A stretch of 64,000 bases of DNA from NCBI RefSeq assembly GCF_001650905.1, contig NZ_LXYG01000014.1, positions 1-64,000 of the forward strand. The letters run 5' to 3'. Shown one piece after another: positions 52,999-61,882 of the stretch (the first letter of the stretch is position 1; every line of letters begins with the position of its first letter). The translations under genes were made by a program, and so were the position numbers. The stretch is from Balneola sp. EhC07 (GTDB taxonomy: Bacteria; Bacteroidota; Rhodothermia; Balneolales; Balneolaceae). The notes beneath the pieces were generated by a model. The model did not search any database. It was not told the origin of the DNA and saw nothing but the letters and a program-made list of their open reading frames with translations.

Positions 52999-54309
52999 CT
53001 AAGATTGTTTAATCCATTTAGCAAAATCACCAAAGGATGCTTTTTTCCCGTACATCAAAATACCAACACGGTATATTTTTGCACTCACCCACATTACTCC
53101 AAAGAAGCTTACAACCAGCAATGCCAAACTTGCTCCTATCTGCCAAATAGGAACGTCTGTTGTAGCTATTCTGGTAATCATATTTATTGGTGAGGTCAAT
53201 GGAAACATGGAAGCTACAACGGCTAATGTTGAATCCGGGTCAACCATAATTCGGGTATTTAGAATATAAGCTCCCATCAATGGGATCATCAAAATAGGCA
53301 TAAATTGCTGAGTATCCTGTTCTGAATCCACTGCAGAACCTACAGCTGCAAAAATAGAAGCATACATGAAAAAGCCCAGTACAAAGAATAGAAAGAAGTA
53401 CACAAAGATCATTGGATCAATTGACAACACTTCCAGTGAAGCGGGATCAAAACCGGCTTCAGCTGCCACTTGCTCAATATCCTGAGTGTCTGCCATTTCA
53501 GAAATCTGATCCTGCATCAATGCACCGGCGATAGGCACTGCTGCCATCGAAATGCCGATATACATCACAGCCCAAATGGTGAATTGAGTAAACCCAAGTA
53601 GACATACACCCGCAACTTTTCCAATCAACAGTTCTATAGGCTTCAGTGATGAAGTTATAACTTCCACAATTCGATTGGTTTTCTCTTCAATAACGCTACG
53701 CATTAAAACGGCGCCATATCCAAACAGTCCAATAAAGATCAGCAAGCCGAGTACAAACCCAACGCCTGACATAAATCCGGCTTTGTCGTCTTCAGACTCT
53801 CCTTCAGCAGTAAGCTTCTGAGAGTCTATATTTGGTCGTCGAGCAAAGAGCTCTTTTACTTCATCTGAAACGTTAGCTCTGGAAAGCCGTTCTTCCTGAA
53901 TTACTTCTCGAACGTCACTTCTTACACTTCCGGTAAAAGCTAACCCGCCGCTTTCTTTATATATTAATTGGGCATTTTCATTGGTTTCGATATGCTTTTC
54001 TTCCAGAAGAAGATAAGCGTCCAGATCTTGGCGAAGAACCATCGCCTTTACAGTATCTATCGGTAGATCAGAAACATTTGAATATCGAACACTATCAAGA
54101 GCGATCAGATTTTCTACTAATACACCTGTCTGATCGTAAACACCAACACTTTTATCAGTTTCGGTTTCACTAGTCATAATCCATGCTAAAAATCCAAAAA
54201 ATGCGATAAGCACAATCGGAGTTAATACAGTGGAAAGAATAAATGACTTTGATTTAGCTCGGGTAAGGTATTCTCGCTTGAGTACTAAAAATATTTTTGA
54301 AAAATCCAT
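52999..54309 (-). CDS. ABC-2 type exporter permease (NatB-like)
   Basis: 436 residues. Opens KIFLVLKREYLTRAKSKSFILSTVLTPIVLIAFFGFLAW, the usual NatB/YhaP start with the first membrane helix, then an external domain of about 130 residues (50-185) and five further helices (about 190-410). VIEEKTNRIVEVITSSLKPIELLIGK is the conserved coupling segment of ABC-2 permeases. It pairs with the ATPase encoded just upstream (stop/start overlap TAATG). By analogy to NatAB it may export Na+ or a small compound; substrate unproven. Confidence 0.92.
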   Translation of the reverse strand: MDFSKIFLVLKREYLTRAKSKSFILSTVLTPIVLIAFFGFLAWIMTSETETDKSVGVYDQTGVLVENLIALDSVRYSNVSDLPIDTVKAMVLRQDLDAYLLLEEKHIETNENAQLIYKESGGLAFTGSVRSDVREVIQEERLSRANVSDEVKELFARRPNIDSQKLTAEGESEDDKAGFMSGVGFVLGLLIFIGLFGYGAVLMRSVIEEKTNRIVEVITSSLKPIELLIGKVAGVCLLGFTQFTIWAVMYIGISMAAVPIAGALMQDQISEMADTQDIEQVAAEAGFDPASLEVLSIDPMIFVYFFLFFVLGFFMYASIFAAVGSAVDSEQDTQQFMPILMIPLMGAYILNTRIMVDPDSTLAVVASMFPLTSPINMITRIATTDVPIWQIGASLALLVVSFFGVMWVSAKIYRVGILMYGKKASFGDFAKWIKQS

Positions 54310-55238
54310 TATTGAGCCTCCTCTAATCGTTGAGCTTTTAGATTATCTTCACCTACCGTTGAGATGAAGATCTCATTAAGAGAGGGTTCAATGCGTTCAA
54401 ATTTATGAATTTCAGCGTGTTCCATAGCCAGTTTTAAAATGTCCTGCATGTTTTGTCCGTTTAAGACTCTGATCTCAGCAAAATTAGTAGAACGGTTATT
54501 CAGACGAACACCTTCCAGTTTGTCTAAGAAAGATCCATCGCCATCAAATTCCAGATTGATAGTGTTTTTACCGAAAGATGCTTTTACTTCACGAAGCTTC
54601 CCTTGAAGAACGGCTTTTCCTTTATTAAAAAGGCAAATATCATCGCACATTTGTTCAACTTGTTCCATTCTGTGCGTTGAGAATAATATGGTTTTACCAT
54701 TATTCTTGAGTTCAATGATAATGTCTTTCAACATGTCGCTGTTGATGGGATCCAGGCCACTGAACGGTTCATCAAAAATATAAATGTCAGGATCATGAGC
54801 AATAGTAGCGATGAACTGAATTTTTTGTGACATCCCTTTGGATAACTCACCAACTTCTTTTTTAGTCCAGTCAGAAGCATCAAAACGATCCAACCAATAA
54901 TGAATGGCTTCTTTGGCCTCTTTGGTTTTCATCCCTTTAAGCTGGGTGAGATACAAAAGCTGTTCTCCAACCTTCATTTTCTTGTACAACCCGCGCTCTT
55001 CCGGCATATATCCGATCATCTTTTGAGTAAGAGGACTTGCTATCTGACCATTAATAGTAATGGAACCTTCATCAGGTCCAAGAATATTATTGATCATCCG
55101 AATGGTAGTTGTTTTACCGGCTCCGTTTGGTCCAAGTAACCCAAAAATACGCCCTTTTTCTACATCGAAACTGACATCATCAACCGCTTTGTTTTTGCCA
55201 AACGATTTCCTGATGTTTTCAACATGAATTATCGTCAT
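54309..55238 (-). CDS. ABC transporter ATP-binding protein (NatA-like)
   Basis: 309 residues. Walker A GPNGAGKTT (36-44), signature LSKGMSQK (132-139), Walker B IYIFDEPFSGLDP (152-164) and the H-loop STHRMEQ. The C-terminal 70 residues (SFGKNTINLEFDGDG...EPSLNEIFISTVGED) are the extension typical of ABC-2 exporter ATPases. Encoded just before its permease and divergent from glgA. Confidence 0.95.
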   Translation of the reverse strand: MTIIHVENIRKSFGKNKAVDDVSFDVEKGRIFGLLGPNGAGKTTTIRMINNILGPDEGSITINGQIASPLTQKMIGYMPEERGLYKKMKVGEQLLYLTQLKGMKTKEAKEAIHYWLDRFDASDWTKKEVGELSKGMSQKIQFIATIAHDPDIYIFDEPFSGLDPINSDMLKDIIIELKNNGKTILFSTHRMEQVEQMCDDICLFNKGKAVLQGKLREVKASFGKNTINLEFDGDGSFLDKLEGVRLNNRSTNFAEIRVLNGQNMQDILKLAMEHAEIHKFERIEPSLNEIFISTVGEDNLKAQRLEEAQ

Positions 55239-55367
55239 TATCCCTAAATTTAAATTTTAACCTTATGTAAATCTTAGTGTGGTAATTCTTGATTACCTTG
55301 CGCTCAAAGATTCTTGTTTTGTTAGTCGCAAGCAAGTACGCATTTATTACAAATCAGTTTCAGAAAA

Positions 55368-56813
55368 ATGAACATTATTCATATTAGTGCAGAATGCTAC
55401 CCAATTGCAAAAGTCGGAGGACTGGCTGATGTTGTTGGTTCACTACCAAAGTATTTAAATGAGGAAGGGGAGTGTGCGGAAGTGGTCATGCCGAAATATG
55501 AAAATAATTGGGTATCAGATCATGAGTTTGAAGAAATTTATTCCGGCTCTTTTAACTATTGGGGAGAAGTAACTGAATTTTCAATAGAGCGTTTGAAGGA
55601 TAATGAATTCGGTGTTCCGATCTATATGATCAGCATTCCGGGAAGATTCGATCGACCGGGAATTTATATTGATCCCTGGAGCAGCAAACCTTATTGGGAT
55701 GAAAAAGAACGGTTCGTAAGTTTTCAGATCGCTGCACTTGAGTGGATATCAAACAGATCAGAGAAACCCGATATTATTCATTGTCATGATCATCATACCG
55801 GATTGATCCCATTTATGACTTCTCAGTGTAATCGATACAGAGAACTATCCCAGATACCAACTGTAATTACCGTTCATAATGCGGAGTATCAGGGTAGATT
55901 TGATAAGGAGAGCTATAAATTATTACCAGCCTTTAGTTTTGATAATGTTGGCTTGCTGGAATGGGACGGAGCCATGAACTCATTGGCGGCAGGACTAAAA
56001 ACAGCCTGGCAGATCACGACCGTTTCCAAAAATTATATGACTGAATTGAGAACAGAAAGCAAAGGATTGGAAGATCTGTTTAAAAATGAAGCCGCAAAAT
56101 CCATAGGTATTATAAATGGAATCGACACCGAAGTTTGGGATCCGGCCAAGGATGAGTTGCTTGCTCATAATTTTTCTTTCCGAAACCGAAAATCCGGTAA
56201 AGCAAAAAATAAGAAAGTGCTTTGTGATGAGTTTGGTATCAATCCGGATCTCCCGACCATAGCATTTATCGGCAGGTTGGTAAGAGAAAAAGGAGCGGAT
56301 CTTCTTCCCGATCTGATCGCTCATTTCATGGAAAAAAAGAAGGAAGTAAATTTTGTATTATTAGGAACAGGCGATCCCCAACTCCATGATATTTTCGAAA
56401 GGATGTCGAGCGACCATGTTGGATTTTTTGATGCTACTTTGGAATACAACGAGAAGCTGGCTCATCAAATATATGCAGGTTCAGATTTTATTCTGATGCC
56501 GTCCAGAGTGGAGCCTTGTGGACTGAATCAGATGTTTGCCATGCGTTACGGAACTATTCCGATAGTAAGAGCTACCGGAGGGCTAAAAGATTCTGTGAAG
56601 GACATTAGTGAGCAAGACGGATACGGAATTTGCTTTGACGAGTTTAATCTGGAAAATGCAGAGTATGGAATTAATCGGGCTATTGATTTATTCGAAAATC
56701 AGAGCTTATTTAATCAGGTAAGATCAAAGGTCATGAAACTGGATTTTTCATGGAACAGATCTGCTAAAGAATACATTGATGTTTATAGAAAACTAATCAA
56801 GAAGGTAGGTTGA
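55368..56813 (+). CDS. glgA: Glycogen (starch) synthase, ADP-glucose type
   Basis: Elongates alpha-1,4-glucan from ADP-glucose. 481 residues of GT5 type. The ADP-glucose-binding KVGGL motif is at 15-19 (ECYPIAKVGGLADVV); CHDHHTGLIPF, TVHNAEYQGRF, FIGRLVREKGADL and the retaining-GT E-x7-E region PSRVEPCGLNQMFAMRYG are all present. Its TGA overlaps the glgC ATG (TGATG), so the two enzymes of the ADP-glucose pathway are made together. Confidence 0.95.
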   Translation: MNIIHISAECYPIAKVGGLADVVGSLPKYLNEEGECAEVVMPKYENNWVSDHEFEEIYSGSFNYWGEVTEFSIERLKDNEFGVPIYMISIPGRFDRPGIYIDPWSSKPYWDEKERFVSFQIAALEWISNRSEKPDIIHCHDHHTGLIPFMTSQCNRYRELSQIPTVITVHNAEYQGRFDKESYKLLPAFSFDNVGLLEWDGAMNSLAAGLKTAWQITTVSKNYMTELRTESKGLEDLFKNEAAKSIGIINGIDTEVWDPAKDELLAHNFSFRNRKSGKAKNKKVLCDEFGINPDLPTIAFIGRLVREKGADLLPDLIAHFMEKKKEVNFVLLGTGDPQLHDIFERMSSDHVGFFDATLEYNEKLAHQIYAGSDFILMPSRVEPCGLNQMFAMRYGTIPIVRATGGLKDSVKDISEQDGYGICFDEFNLENAEYGINRAIDLFENQSLFNQVRSKVMKLDFSWNRSAKEYIDVYRKLIKKVG

Positions 56814-58084
56814 TGAAAAGTTCAGTAATGGCAGTAATTTTAGGTGGTGGACGGGGAACGCGTTTATTTCCACTAACGGATCAGCGTTCTAAACCGGCCG
56901 TTCCAATTGGAGGTAAATATCGATTGGTTGATATTCCGATCTCAAATTGTTTGAATTCTGATATCAGAAGAATTTATGTGCTCACACAATTTAATTCAGC
57001 CTCACTGAATCGTCACATCAAAAATACATACAACTTTGATGTATTCAGTAGTGGTTTCGTAGATATTCTTGCGGCAGAGCAAACGGCTTCCAATCCTGAT
57101 TGGTTTCAGGGAACCGCAGATGCGGTCCGGCAATCTCTTCACCACATGACCAATCATGACCATGAGCATGTTCTGATATTATCCGGTGATCAGTTATATC
57201 AAATGGATTATCGTAAACTGCTCCAAAGGCATAAAGAGAATAATTCTGATCTAACAATCGCCACAATTCCGGTGAATGCTGAAGACGCGACAGGTTTCGG
57301 TATCATGAAAACCAATAAAGAGGGATTGATAGACAGTTTTATAGAAAAGCCGGATGCGGATGTTTTGGGAGAATGGAAATCGGATGTACCGGATCAATAC
57401 AAAAAGCAGAACAAAGAGTATTTAGCGTCGATGGGGATCTATATCTTTAACAAAGATACGCTGAAGCGATTATTTGATGAGAACCCGGATGCTACCGATT
57501 TTGGAAAAGAAATTATACCAAAAGCGCTCAAAGAAGGATTGCGAGTAAGTAGTTATGAATTCGGAGGGTATTGGACAGATATCGGAACAATTAAATCTTT
57601 TTTCGATGCCAATTTATCCCTAGCAGATACGGTTCCTGAATTTAATTTATACGACAACGAAAATTTCATTTATACCCGTGCTCGTTTACTTCCCGCATCA
57701 AAACTGATGGGAACAACTTTGGAACATGCACTCATGGCTGAGGGTTGTATCATTGAAGCGAGCCGTATCGTTCGATCTGTGATCGGTATTCGTTCCAGAA
57801 TAGGGAAAGGAACCACCATCGAAAATTCCATTATTATGGGTAACGATTATTTTCAGGATAAGGCAACTATCGAAGCTGCTTCAGCTGATCGACCTGTCTT
57901 TGGAATAGGACAACGTTGCTATCTCAGTAACTGTATAGTGGATAAAAATGCGTGTATCGGAAATGACGTGCGAATTGTTGGCGGAGATCATTTGGAAGAA
58001 GGAGACCATGAAAATTACAGCGTTAAAGACGGAGTTGTGATTATCAGAAAAGGGGAATTCATTGCCGACAGAACAGTTATTTAA
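56813..58084 (+). CDS. glgC: Glucose-1-phosphate adenylyltransferase
   Basis: Makes ADP-glucose from ATP and glucose-1-phosphate for GlgA. Start taken at ATG 56813, giving 423 residues. Pyrophosphorylase site GGGRGTRLFPLT (11-22) with SKPAVPIGGKYRLVDIPISN, catalytic LSGDQLYQMDY and FIEKPDADVL, GSMGIYIF-type SMGIYIF, and a C-terminal left-handed beta-helix (SRIGKGTTIENSIIMGNDYF, GIGQRCYLSNCIVDKNACIG) that carries allosteric control in the family. A dispersed repeat follows the stop. Confidence 0.96.
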   Translation: MKSSVMAVILGGGRGTRLFPLTDQRSKPAVPIGGKYRLVDIPISNCLNSDIRRIYVLTQFNSASLNRHIKNTYNFDVFSSGFVDILAAEQTASNPDWFQGTADAVRQSLHHMTNHDHEHVLILSGDQLYQMDYRKLLQRHKENNSDLTIATIPVNAEDATGFGIMKTNKEGLIDSFIEKPDADVLGEWKSDVPDQYKKQNKEYLASMGIYIFNKDTLKRLFDENPDATDFGKEIIPKALKEGLRVSSYEFGGYWTDIGTIKSFFDANLSLADTVPEFNLYDNENFIYTRARLLPASKLMGTTLEHALMAEGCIIEASRIVRSVIGIRSRIGKGTTIENSIIMGNDYFQDKATIEAASADRPVFGIGQRCYLSNCIVDKNACIGNDVRIVGGDHLEEGDHENYSVKDGVVIIRKGEFIADRTVI

Positions 58085-58108
58085 AACAAGAATATCCAAC
58101 AAGGAACA

Positions 58109-58199
58109 TTTTGTCATTTCGACCATAGGGAGAAATCTATATCAATCAGAAGTGCATATAAAATTTTTAGATGTCTCATATTCATTCGACATGACAAAA
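58109..58199. repeat. Dispersed inverted repeat (GTCATTTCGACC family)
   Basis: Begins TTTTGTCATTTCGACC and ends TTCGACATGACAAAA, complementary ends, with AGGGAGAAATCTA and TAGATGTCTCAT inside them. It resembles the widespread GTCATTTCGACCGAAGGGAGAAATCT repeats of Bacteroidota and lies between glgC and truA, perhaps also ending the glg transcript. Confidence 0.65.
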
Positions 58200-58291
58200 A
58201 CGGTTGTTCTGATTAAAATGAAATAAAGTCATCTCGAGCCGAAAGCCCGAAATATAGATACTTTAAATACTAAGATTTACATCAACAGATC

Positions 58292-59017
58292 TTGAGATAT
58301 AAACTGACGATAGAATATAATGGAGCCGGTTTTTCCGGATGGCAAATTCAACCGGATGCCCGAACGGTGGAAGGAGAACTGGAGAAAGCATTTTCAAAGA
58401 TCCTGCAACGGGATATAGATTTGATCGGGCAGGGAAGAACTGACGCCGGTGTTCATGCCAGAGGTCAGGTTGCACATGTTGATATAGAAAATGTAGCTGA
58501 TGTTCAAAAACTGATTTTTGGAGTGAATGGTTTGGCAGGGAAAGAAATCTATATCAAAACTATAGAGGAAGTTCACAGTGATTTCCATGCCCGTTTTGAT
58601 GCAACTTCCAGAGAATACGCATACACTATTCTTAAAGATTCCTCTCCATTACAGGAGCATTTGGGATGGTCGCAGAACGGAGATTTAGACAGCACAAAAT
58701 TACATGAATGCGCAGCTTTGCTAAACGGGGAGTTCGATTTCTCCGGATTCTCGAAATTCAACGAAGAAAATTTTACTACGCTTTGTACAATTCAGAAATC
58801 AACATTCGAAGAGTTTGATGATAAATGGGTATATCGAATCAGTGCCAACCGTTTTTTGCGTAATATGGTAAGGCGTATTACGGGCACTATAGTAGAGGTT
58901 GCCAAAGGGAAATTAACGGTTTCAGAGTTTTCTGAACTGTTGGAAAACCCGGATGCGGATGTGAAATCATTCACGGCTCCTGCAAAAGCATTGGTGCTCG
59001 AAAAAGTTTTTTACTAA
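58292..59017 (+). CDS. truA: tRNA pseudouridine synthase A
   Basis: Converts U38-U40 of tRNA anticodon arms to pseudouridine. 241 residues. Opens RYKLTIEYNGAGFSGWQIQP; the catalytic Asp is D51 in GQGRTDAGVHARGQVAH; the C-terminal FLRNMVRRITGTIVEVAKGK is the second conserved block. The start codon is TTG, the only possibility that keeps the conserved N-terminus. Followed by tRNA-Asn 67 bp downstream. Confidence 0.95.
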   Translation: MRYKLTIEYNGAGFSGWQIQPDARTVEGELEKAFSKILQRDIDLIGQGRTDAGVHARGQVAHVDIENVADVQKLIFGVNGLAGKEIYIKTIEEVHSDFHARFDATSREYAYTILKDSSPLQEHLGWSQNGDLDSTKLHECAALLNGEFDFSGFSKFNEENFTTLCTIQKSTFEEFDDKWVYRISANRFLRNMVRRITGTIVEVAKGKLTVSEFSELLENPDADVKSFTAPAKALVLEKVFY

Positions 59018-59084
59018 AAACCGAAATTAGTATTGATAGTCACCCCATAATCTCTTTATATTTGTCGCCCCTTCAAGGGAACAT

Positions 59085-59156
59085 TCCTCGGTAGCTCAGG
59101 GGCAGAGCAAGCGACTGTTAATCGCTGGGTCGTAGGTTCAAATCCTACCCGGGGAG
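59085..59156 (+). tRNA. tRNA-Asn (anticodon GTT)
   Basis: 72 nt. Acceptor arm TCCTCGG pairs with CCGGGGA (one G-U), D arm GCTC/GAGC, anticodon arm AGCGA CTGTTAA TCGCT with anticodon GTT, T arm GTAGG TTCAAAT CCTAC, discriminator G as expected for Asn. CCA is not encoded. It is preceded by truA and followed by a strong terminator and then by accessory-looking genes. Confidence 0.95.
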
Positions 59157-59161
59157 CACTT

Positions 59162-59208
59162 AAAAAGCTCTAATACTTTGATAAATAAAGTGTTAGAGCT
59201 TTTTTTAT
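59162..59208 (+). terminator. Terminator after tRNA-Asn
   Basis: AAAAAGCTCTAATACTTT (59162-59179) pairs with AAAGTGTTAGAGCTTTTT (59187-59204) over 18 bp with one G-U, loop 7 nt, followed by T-rich sequence. It can also act on the other strand, where a leftward gene ends at 59248. Confidence 0.9.
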
Positions 59209-59247
59209 TTAGTGCTGTGTAACAATAGTGAAACTTTTCTTGTTTTA

Positions 59248-60021
59248 TTAATTCCATTCTAACAAATAATCATCATCTATTTTCGCATCAGAAATGTTAA
59301 AAGTATATAGAACTGATTTGTGATTTGTTTCTTTTTCGGAAAAAATGAAAGCATCTTTTACTTCAAAGCCTGAAAATTTTTTCAATTTTATATTCTTAGG
59401 TTTGCATTTAGAGGGGAATTCAATTTGTATCTGAAACTGTTTAAAATTATTATTGAATTTAAAATGCCAATATTCTTCAGCGTCTAAGAAAGTATTCTTT
59501 AATTTATAGTTGGTTTGAATTTTGAATTCCTGTCCTTTAATCAAATTATTCATATAAACATCATATTTGATGTATGACATACTACCATCTTTTTGGTTGT
59601 ATATTTTGCTAGAATTTGAAGAGCTTATATTAAAATCATGAATTTCTCCGCTTGCCTTGATGGTATCTGAAATTATACCAGAATAATTTTTTAAAACTGA
59701 AAAGTTATGAATCGAGCTTACCTCAGCAGCTGAGCCATTACAATCATTTAATTTAAGATGAAAAGTTCCACTGGTACCGAGTATTGCTTCGGTATGTGAT
59801 TCAATATTTTGGATAGCTTTTTGAAAATTATCTAAAATCGTTTCTTTGAGAATTATATTTTCTTCTCTGGATCTATCCTTTGGTACTTGTATTGTTTTTT
59901 CATAGTCTTTCAGCCTAATCTGAATAAATTCTTTAGAATAGCTACTTTTAAATCTCTGAAAAAAAAATACAAATAAACTTATCAGGAATGATACTAATGC
60001 TATGATTATTTCAAATCTCAT
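59248..60021 (-). CDS. Single-pass membrane protein of unknown function
   Basis: 257 residues: one N-terminal membrane helix (FEIIIALVSFLISLFVFFF), a charged helical region to about residue 80 (EENIILKETILDNFQKAIQN), then a beta-rich soluble domain (YIKYDVYMNNLIKGQEFKIQ, FQIQIEFPSKCKPKNIKLKK). I recognise no family. It overlaps the preceding four-helix protein by 4 nt (ATGA), so they are a two-gene unit just past tRNA-Asn, AT-rich even for this genome by eye; accessory origin is plausible. Confidence 0.65.
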   Translation of the reverse strand: MRFEIIIALVSFLISLFVFFFQRFKSSYSKEFIQIRLKDYEKTIQVPKDRSREENIILKETILDNFQKAIQNIESHTEAILGTSGTFHLKLNDCNGSAAEVSSIHNFSVLKNYSGIISDTIKASGEIHDFNISSSNSSKIYNQKDGSMSYIKYDVYMNNLIKGQEFKIQTNYKLKNTFLDAEEYWHFKFNNNFKQFQIQIEFPSKCKPKNIKLKKFSGFEVKDAFIFSEKETNHKSVLYTFNISDAKIDDDYLLEWN

Positions 60022-60410
60022 ATTCTTTCCTTAATAAAAGTTAGTATGATTGAAATAAAATATGTTGACAATCCTAACCATGCTGAATAAACTAATTTTT
60101 CACTTTCAAGACTAAAACTAAGGTGATTACATGTATACCAGGTTATAGTTGCGATTATCAGTACCACGTAAGCGAATGAAATAAAATTCGAATCTCTTTT
60201 ATTTGTAACAATTGTATTCCTTGGTATTGATTTTTTATCAAGTTCAATCTGTTTTGGTTCTAGCAATGGGAATAATAATCCAAGTGCGCTTGTAGAAAGA
60301 GTTGGTCCGATAAAGTGTACAGTATCGGCTCCGAATAAAAATCTGAAACCGATACCAATCATTACAATGAGTGACGGAAAGAAAATTGTTATAATTCTAT
60401 GTATTGACAA
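60018..60410 (-). CDS. Four-helix membrane protein of unknown function
   Basis: 130 residues with hydrophobic segments at about 7-26, 32-49, 73-92 and 105-126 and short polar links. First gene of the pair with the single-pass protein; the overlap suggests a joint membrane complex. No family recognised. Confidence 0.6.
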   Translation of the reverse strand: MSIHRIITIFFPSLIVMIGIGFRFLFGADTVHFIGPTLSTSALGLLFPLLEPKQIELDKKSIPRNTIVTNKRDSNFISFAYVVLIIATITWYTCNHLSFSLESEKLVYSAWLGLSTYFISIILTFIKERI

Positions 60411-60473
60411 AGAAGTTATTTTTAATGAAGAAAAAACAAAATTTTACTTATAAACACAATTTATACTGCAAGG

Positions 60474-61814
60474 CTATGAATTCCTTTCCAAGAAGTGAGT
60501 ATTCCCTTGAACTCTGAGTAGGGTATGAGCTTTTGTAAGTGTGCCTTTTCCGTACCGGTTGTTGATCTGATCAATGGCTTTGAATCTCTCCAGTTCGCGG
60601 GCTTCTTCTGAAAAGAACAGATTGAGCTGATCTGTTTTGTCAATCTCTTTAGTGCCAATGATAATATTCCGGATCTCCATGTTTGCTCTGCATGCTCCCT
60701 CAATTGCAGGAAGTATTCTACTCATACAAGATTCAAACACAAACTTATCAATATTGGTGTATCCGTCTATTCCAAACTTGAATCCCACTCCCGGCTGATC
60801 AGTACTGTTGAAGCCAAACATTCCGGTAAAAGAATTCGCTTTAATTCCATAAGCCCGCAGCCTGTAGCACACATGTTCTACTGCAATCGCAAACTCTCCT
60901 TTTATACGTTCTACATCACAAGAACCTTCAGAAAACGTGTGACCATAACTGACACCCCATTTAGGTACATAGTTGTCATTTTCATCCAATACCCTTGCTT
61001 GATCTTGTCCGGTAATGGTTTGATATAACATCTTCCCAAAGTTAGCTCCAAAGAGTCTCATAAAAGTTTTATCAGTTCCTCTATCAACTACATCTCCAAT
61101 CGTTCGGAAACCTTCAGCTAAAATGTGTTCGTATCTTCTTCCACCTACTCCCCACACTTCATCCACATCTAAAGGATAGATAAAGGCTCGTTCATCTTCT
61201 CCGGTAATGATAGAAGTAATTCCTTTGGGTTTATCTAAGCTGCTGGATAGTTTAGCGTAGGTTTTAGAACGTGCAACTCCTATTGAGCCATACAGATTAG
61301 TGGCTTCAAAGATCTTGCCCTGTATACTTTGTGCAAACGCTCTGATCTTGGACTCCGGCTTGCCAACCAAGAAAGAGATATCCATGAAGTACTCGTCCAT
61401 AGAGTAACGCTCCACGGTATCTGAGAACTGTTGGAATACATAATGAACCTGAGTAGATATCGCTTTATAGGTATCGTAATCTACCTGAAGCATACAAACA
61501 TAAGGGCACAAATTATACGCTTCAAAAGCGCTCATCCCTGTTTTGATTCCAAAAGAACGAGCTTCATAGGAAGAAGTAGCTACAATTCCTTTTACTTGCC
61601 CATTGTCCTTTCTCCATCCACCAATAATTAGAGGTAAGCCATACATTCTGTTTCTGAGTTGTTCTACCTGAGCATAGAAACAAGCAAAGTCAAAGTGGAG
61701 ATATAACCGTTCCTTCTTTCCCCGGTGTTGATGCTCAGGATAAACCGTGTTGTACAGCGTGATTCTGTGTACATCATTCTCTGGTTGGTAAGAAAAGGTC
61801 TTTTTGGTGGACAT
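60474..61814 (-). CDS. Y-family DNA polymerase (DinB/UmuC-like)
   Basis: Translesion polymerase, 446 residues. Catalytic carboxylates D42 (HFDFACFY), D140 and E141 (YSMDEYFMD) are all present; Y47 is the predicted steric gate against ribonucleotides. SSYEARSFGIKTGM (81-94) is the finger loop; AKLSSSLDKPKG and DVDEVWGVGGRRYEHIL give the palm end and thumb helix-hairpin-helix. An unusual basic 35-residue N-terminal extension (PEHQHRGKKERL) precedes the palm. No beta-clamp motif is certain at the C-terminus (QLNLFF near residue 395, in TDQLNLFFSE, fits the QxxLxLF clamp pattern well). Divergent from the two unknown genes at 61883-63008. Confidence 0.9.
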   Translation of the reverse strand: MSTKKTFSYQPENDVHRITLYNTVYPEHQHRGKKERLYLHFDFACFYAQVEQLRNRMYGLPLIIGGWRKDNGQVKGIVATSSYEARSFGIKTGMSAFEAYNLCPYVCMLQVDYDTYKAISTQVHYVFQQFSDTVERYSMDEYFMDISFLVGKPESKIRAFAQSIQGKIFEATNLYGSIGVARSKTYAKLSSSLDKPKGITSIITGEDERAFIYPLDVDEVWGVGGRRYEHILAEGFRTIGDVVDRGTDKTFMRLFGANFGKMLYQTITGQDQARVLDENDNYVPKWGVSYGHTFSEGSCDVERIKGEFAIAVEHVCYRLRAYGIKANSFTGMFGFNSTDQPGVGFKFGIDGYTNIDKFVFESCMSRILPAIEGACRANMEIRNIIIGTKEIDKTDQLNLFFSEEARELERFKAIDQINNRYGKGTLTKAHTLLRVQGNTHFLERNS

Positions 61815-61824
61815 AAATTTTACT

Positions 61825-61840
61825 TACATATTGATATGTA
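61825..61840. promoter_or_regulatory. Perfect palindrome between Y-polymerase and unknown gene
   Basis: TACATAT TG ATATGTA, 7-bp arms, 11 bp upstream of the polymerase ATG and 43 bp upstream of the rightward ATG. A related ATATGTGTATA follows at 61846-61856. Position suits an operator controlling both divergent genes, such as a LexA- or WYL-type site; the binding protein is unknown. Confidence 0.5.
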
Positions 61841-61864
61841 TAAAATATGTGTATAGTTTAAAAC

Positions 61865-61882
61865 GACCAAATAGAATTGGTC
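61865..61882 (+). promoter_or_regulatory. Hairpin directly before rightward ATG
   Basis: GACCAA and TTGGTC pair across ATAGAA; the 3' arm ends at the base before ATG 61883. In mRNA this would hide the initiation region, so it may be a translational control or a second operator. No separate Shine-Dalgarno is seen. Confidence 0.35.
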
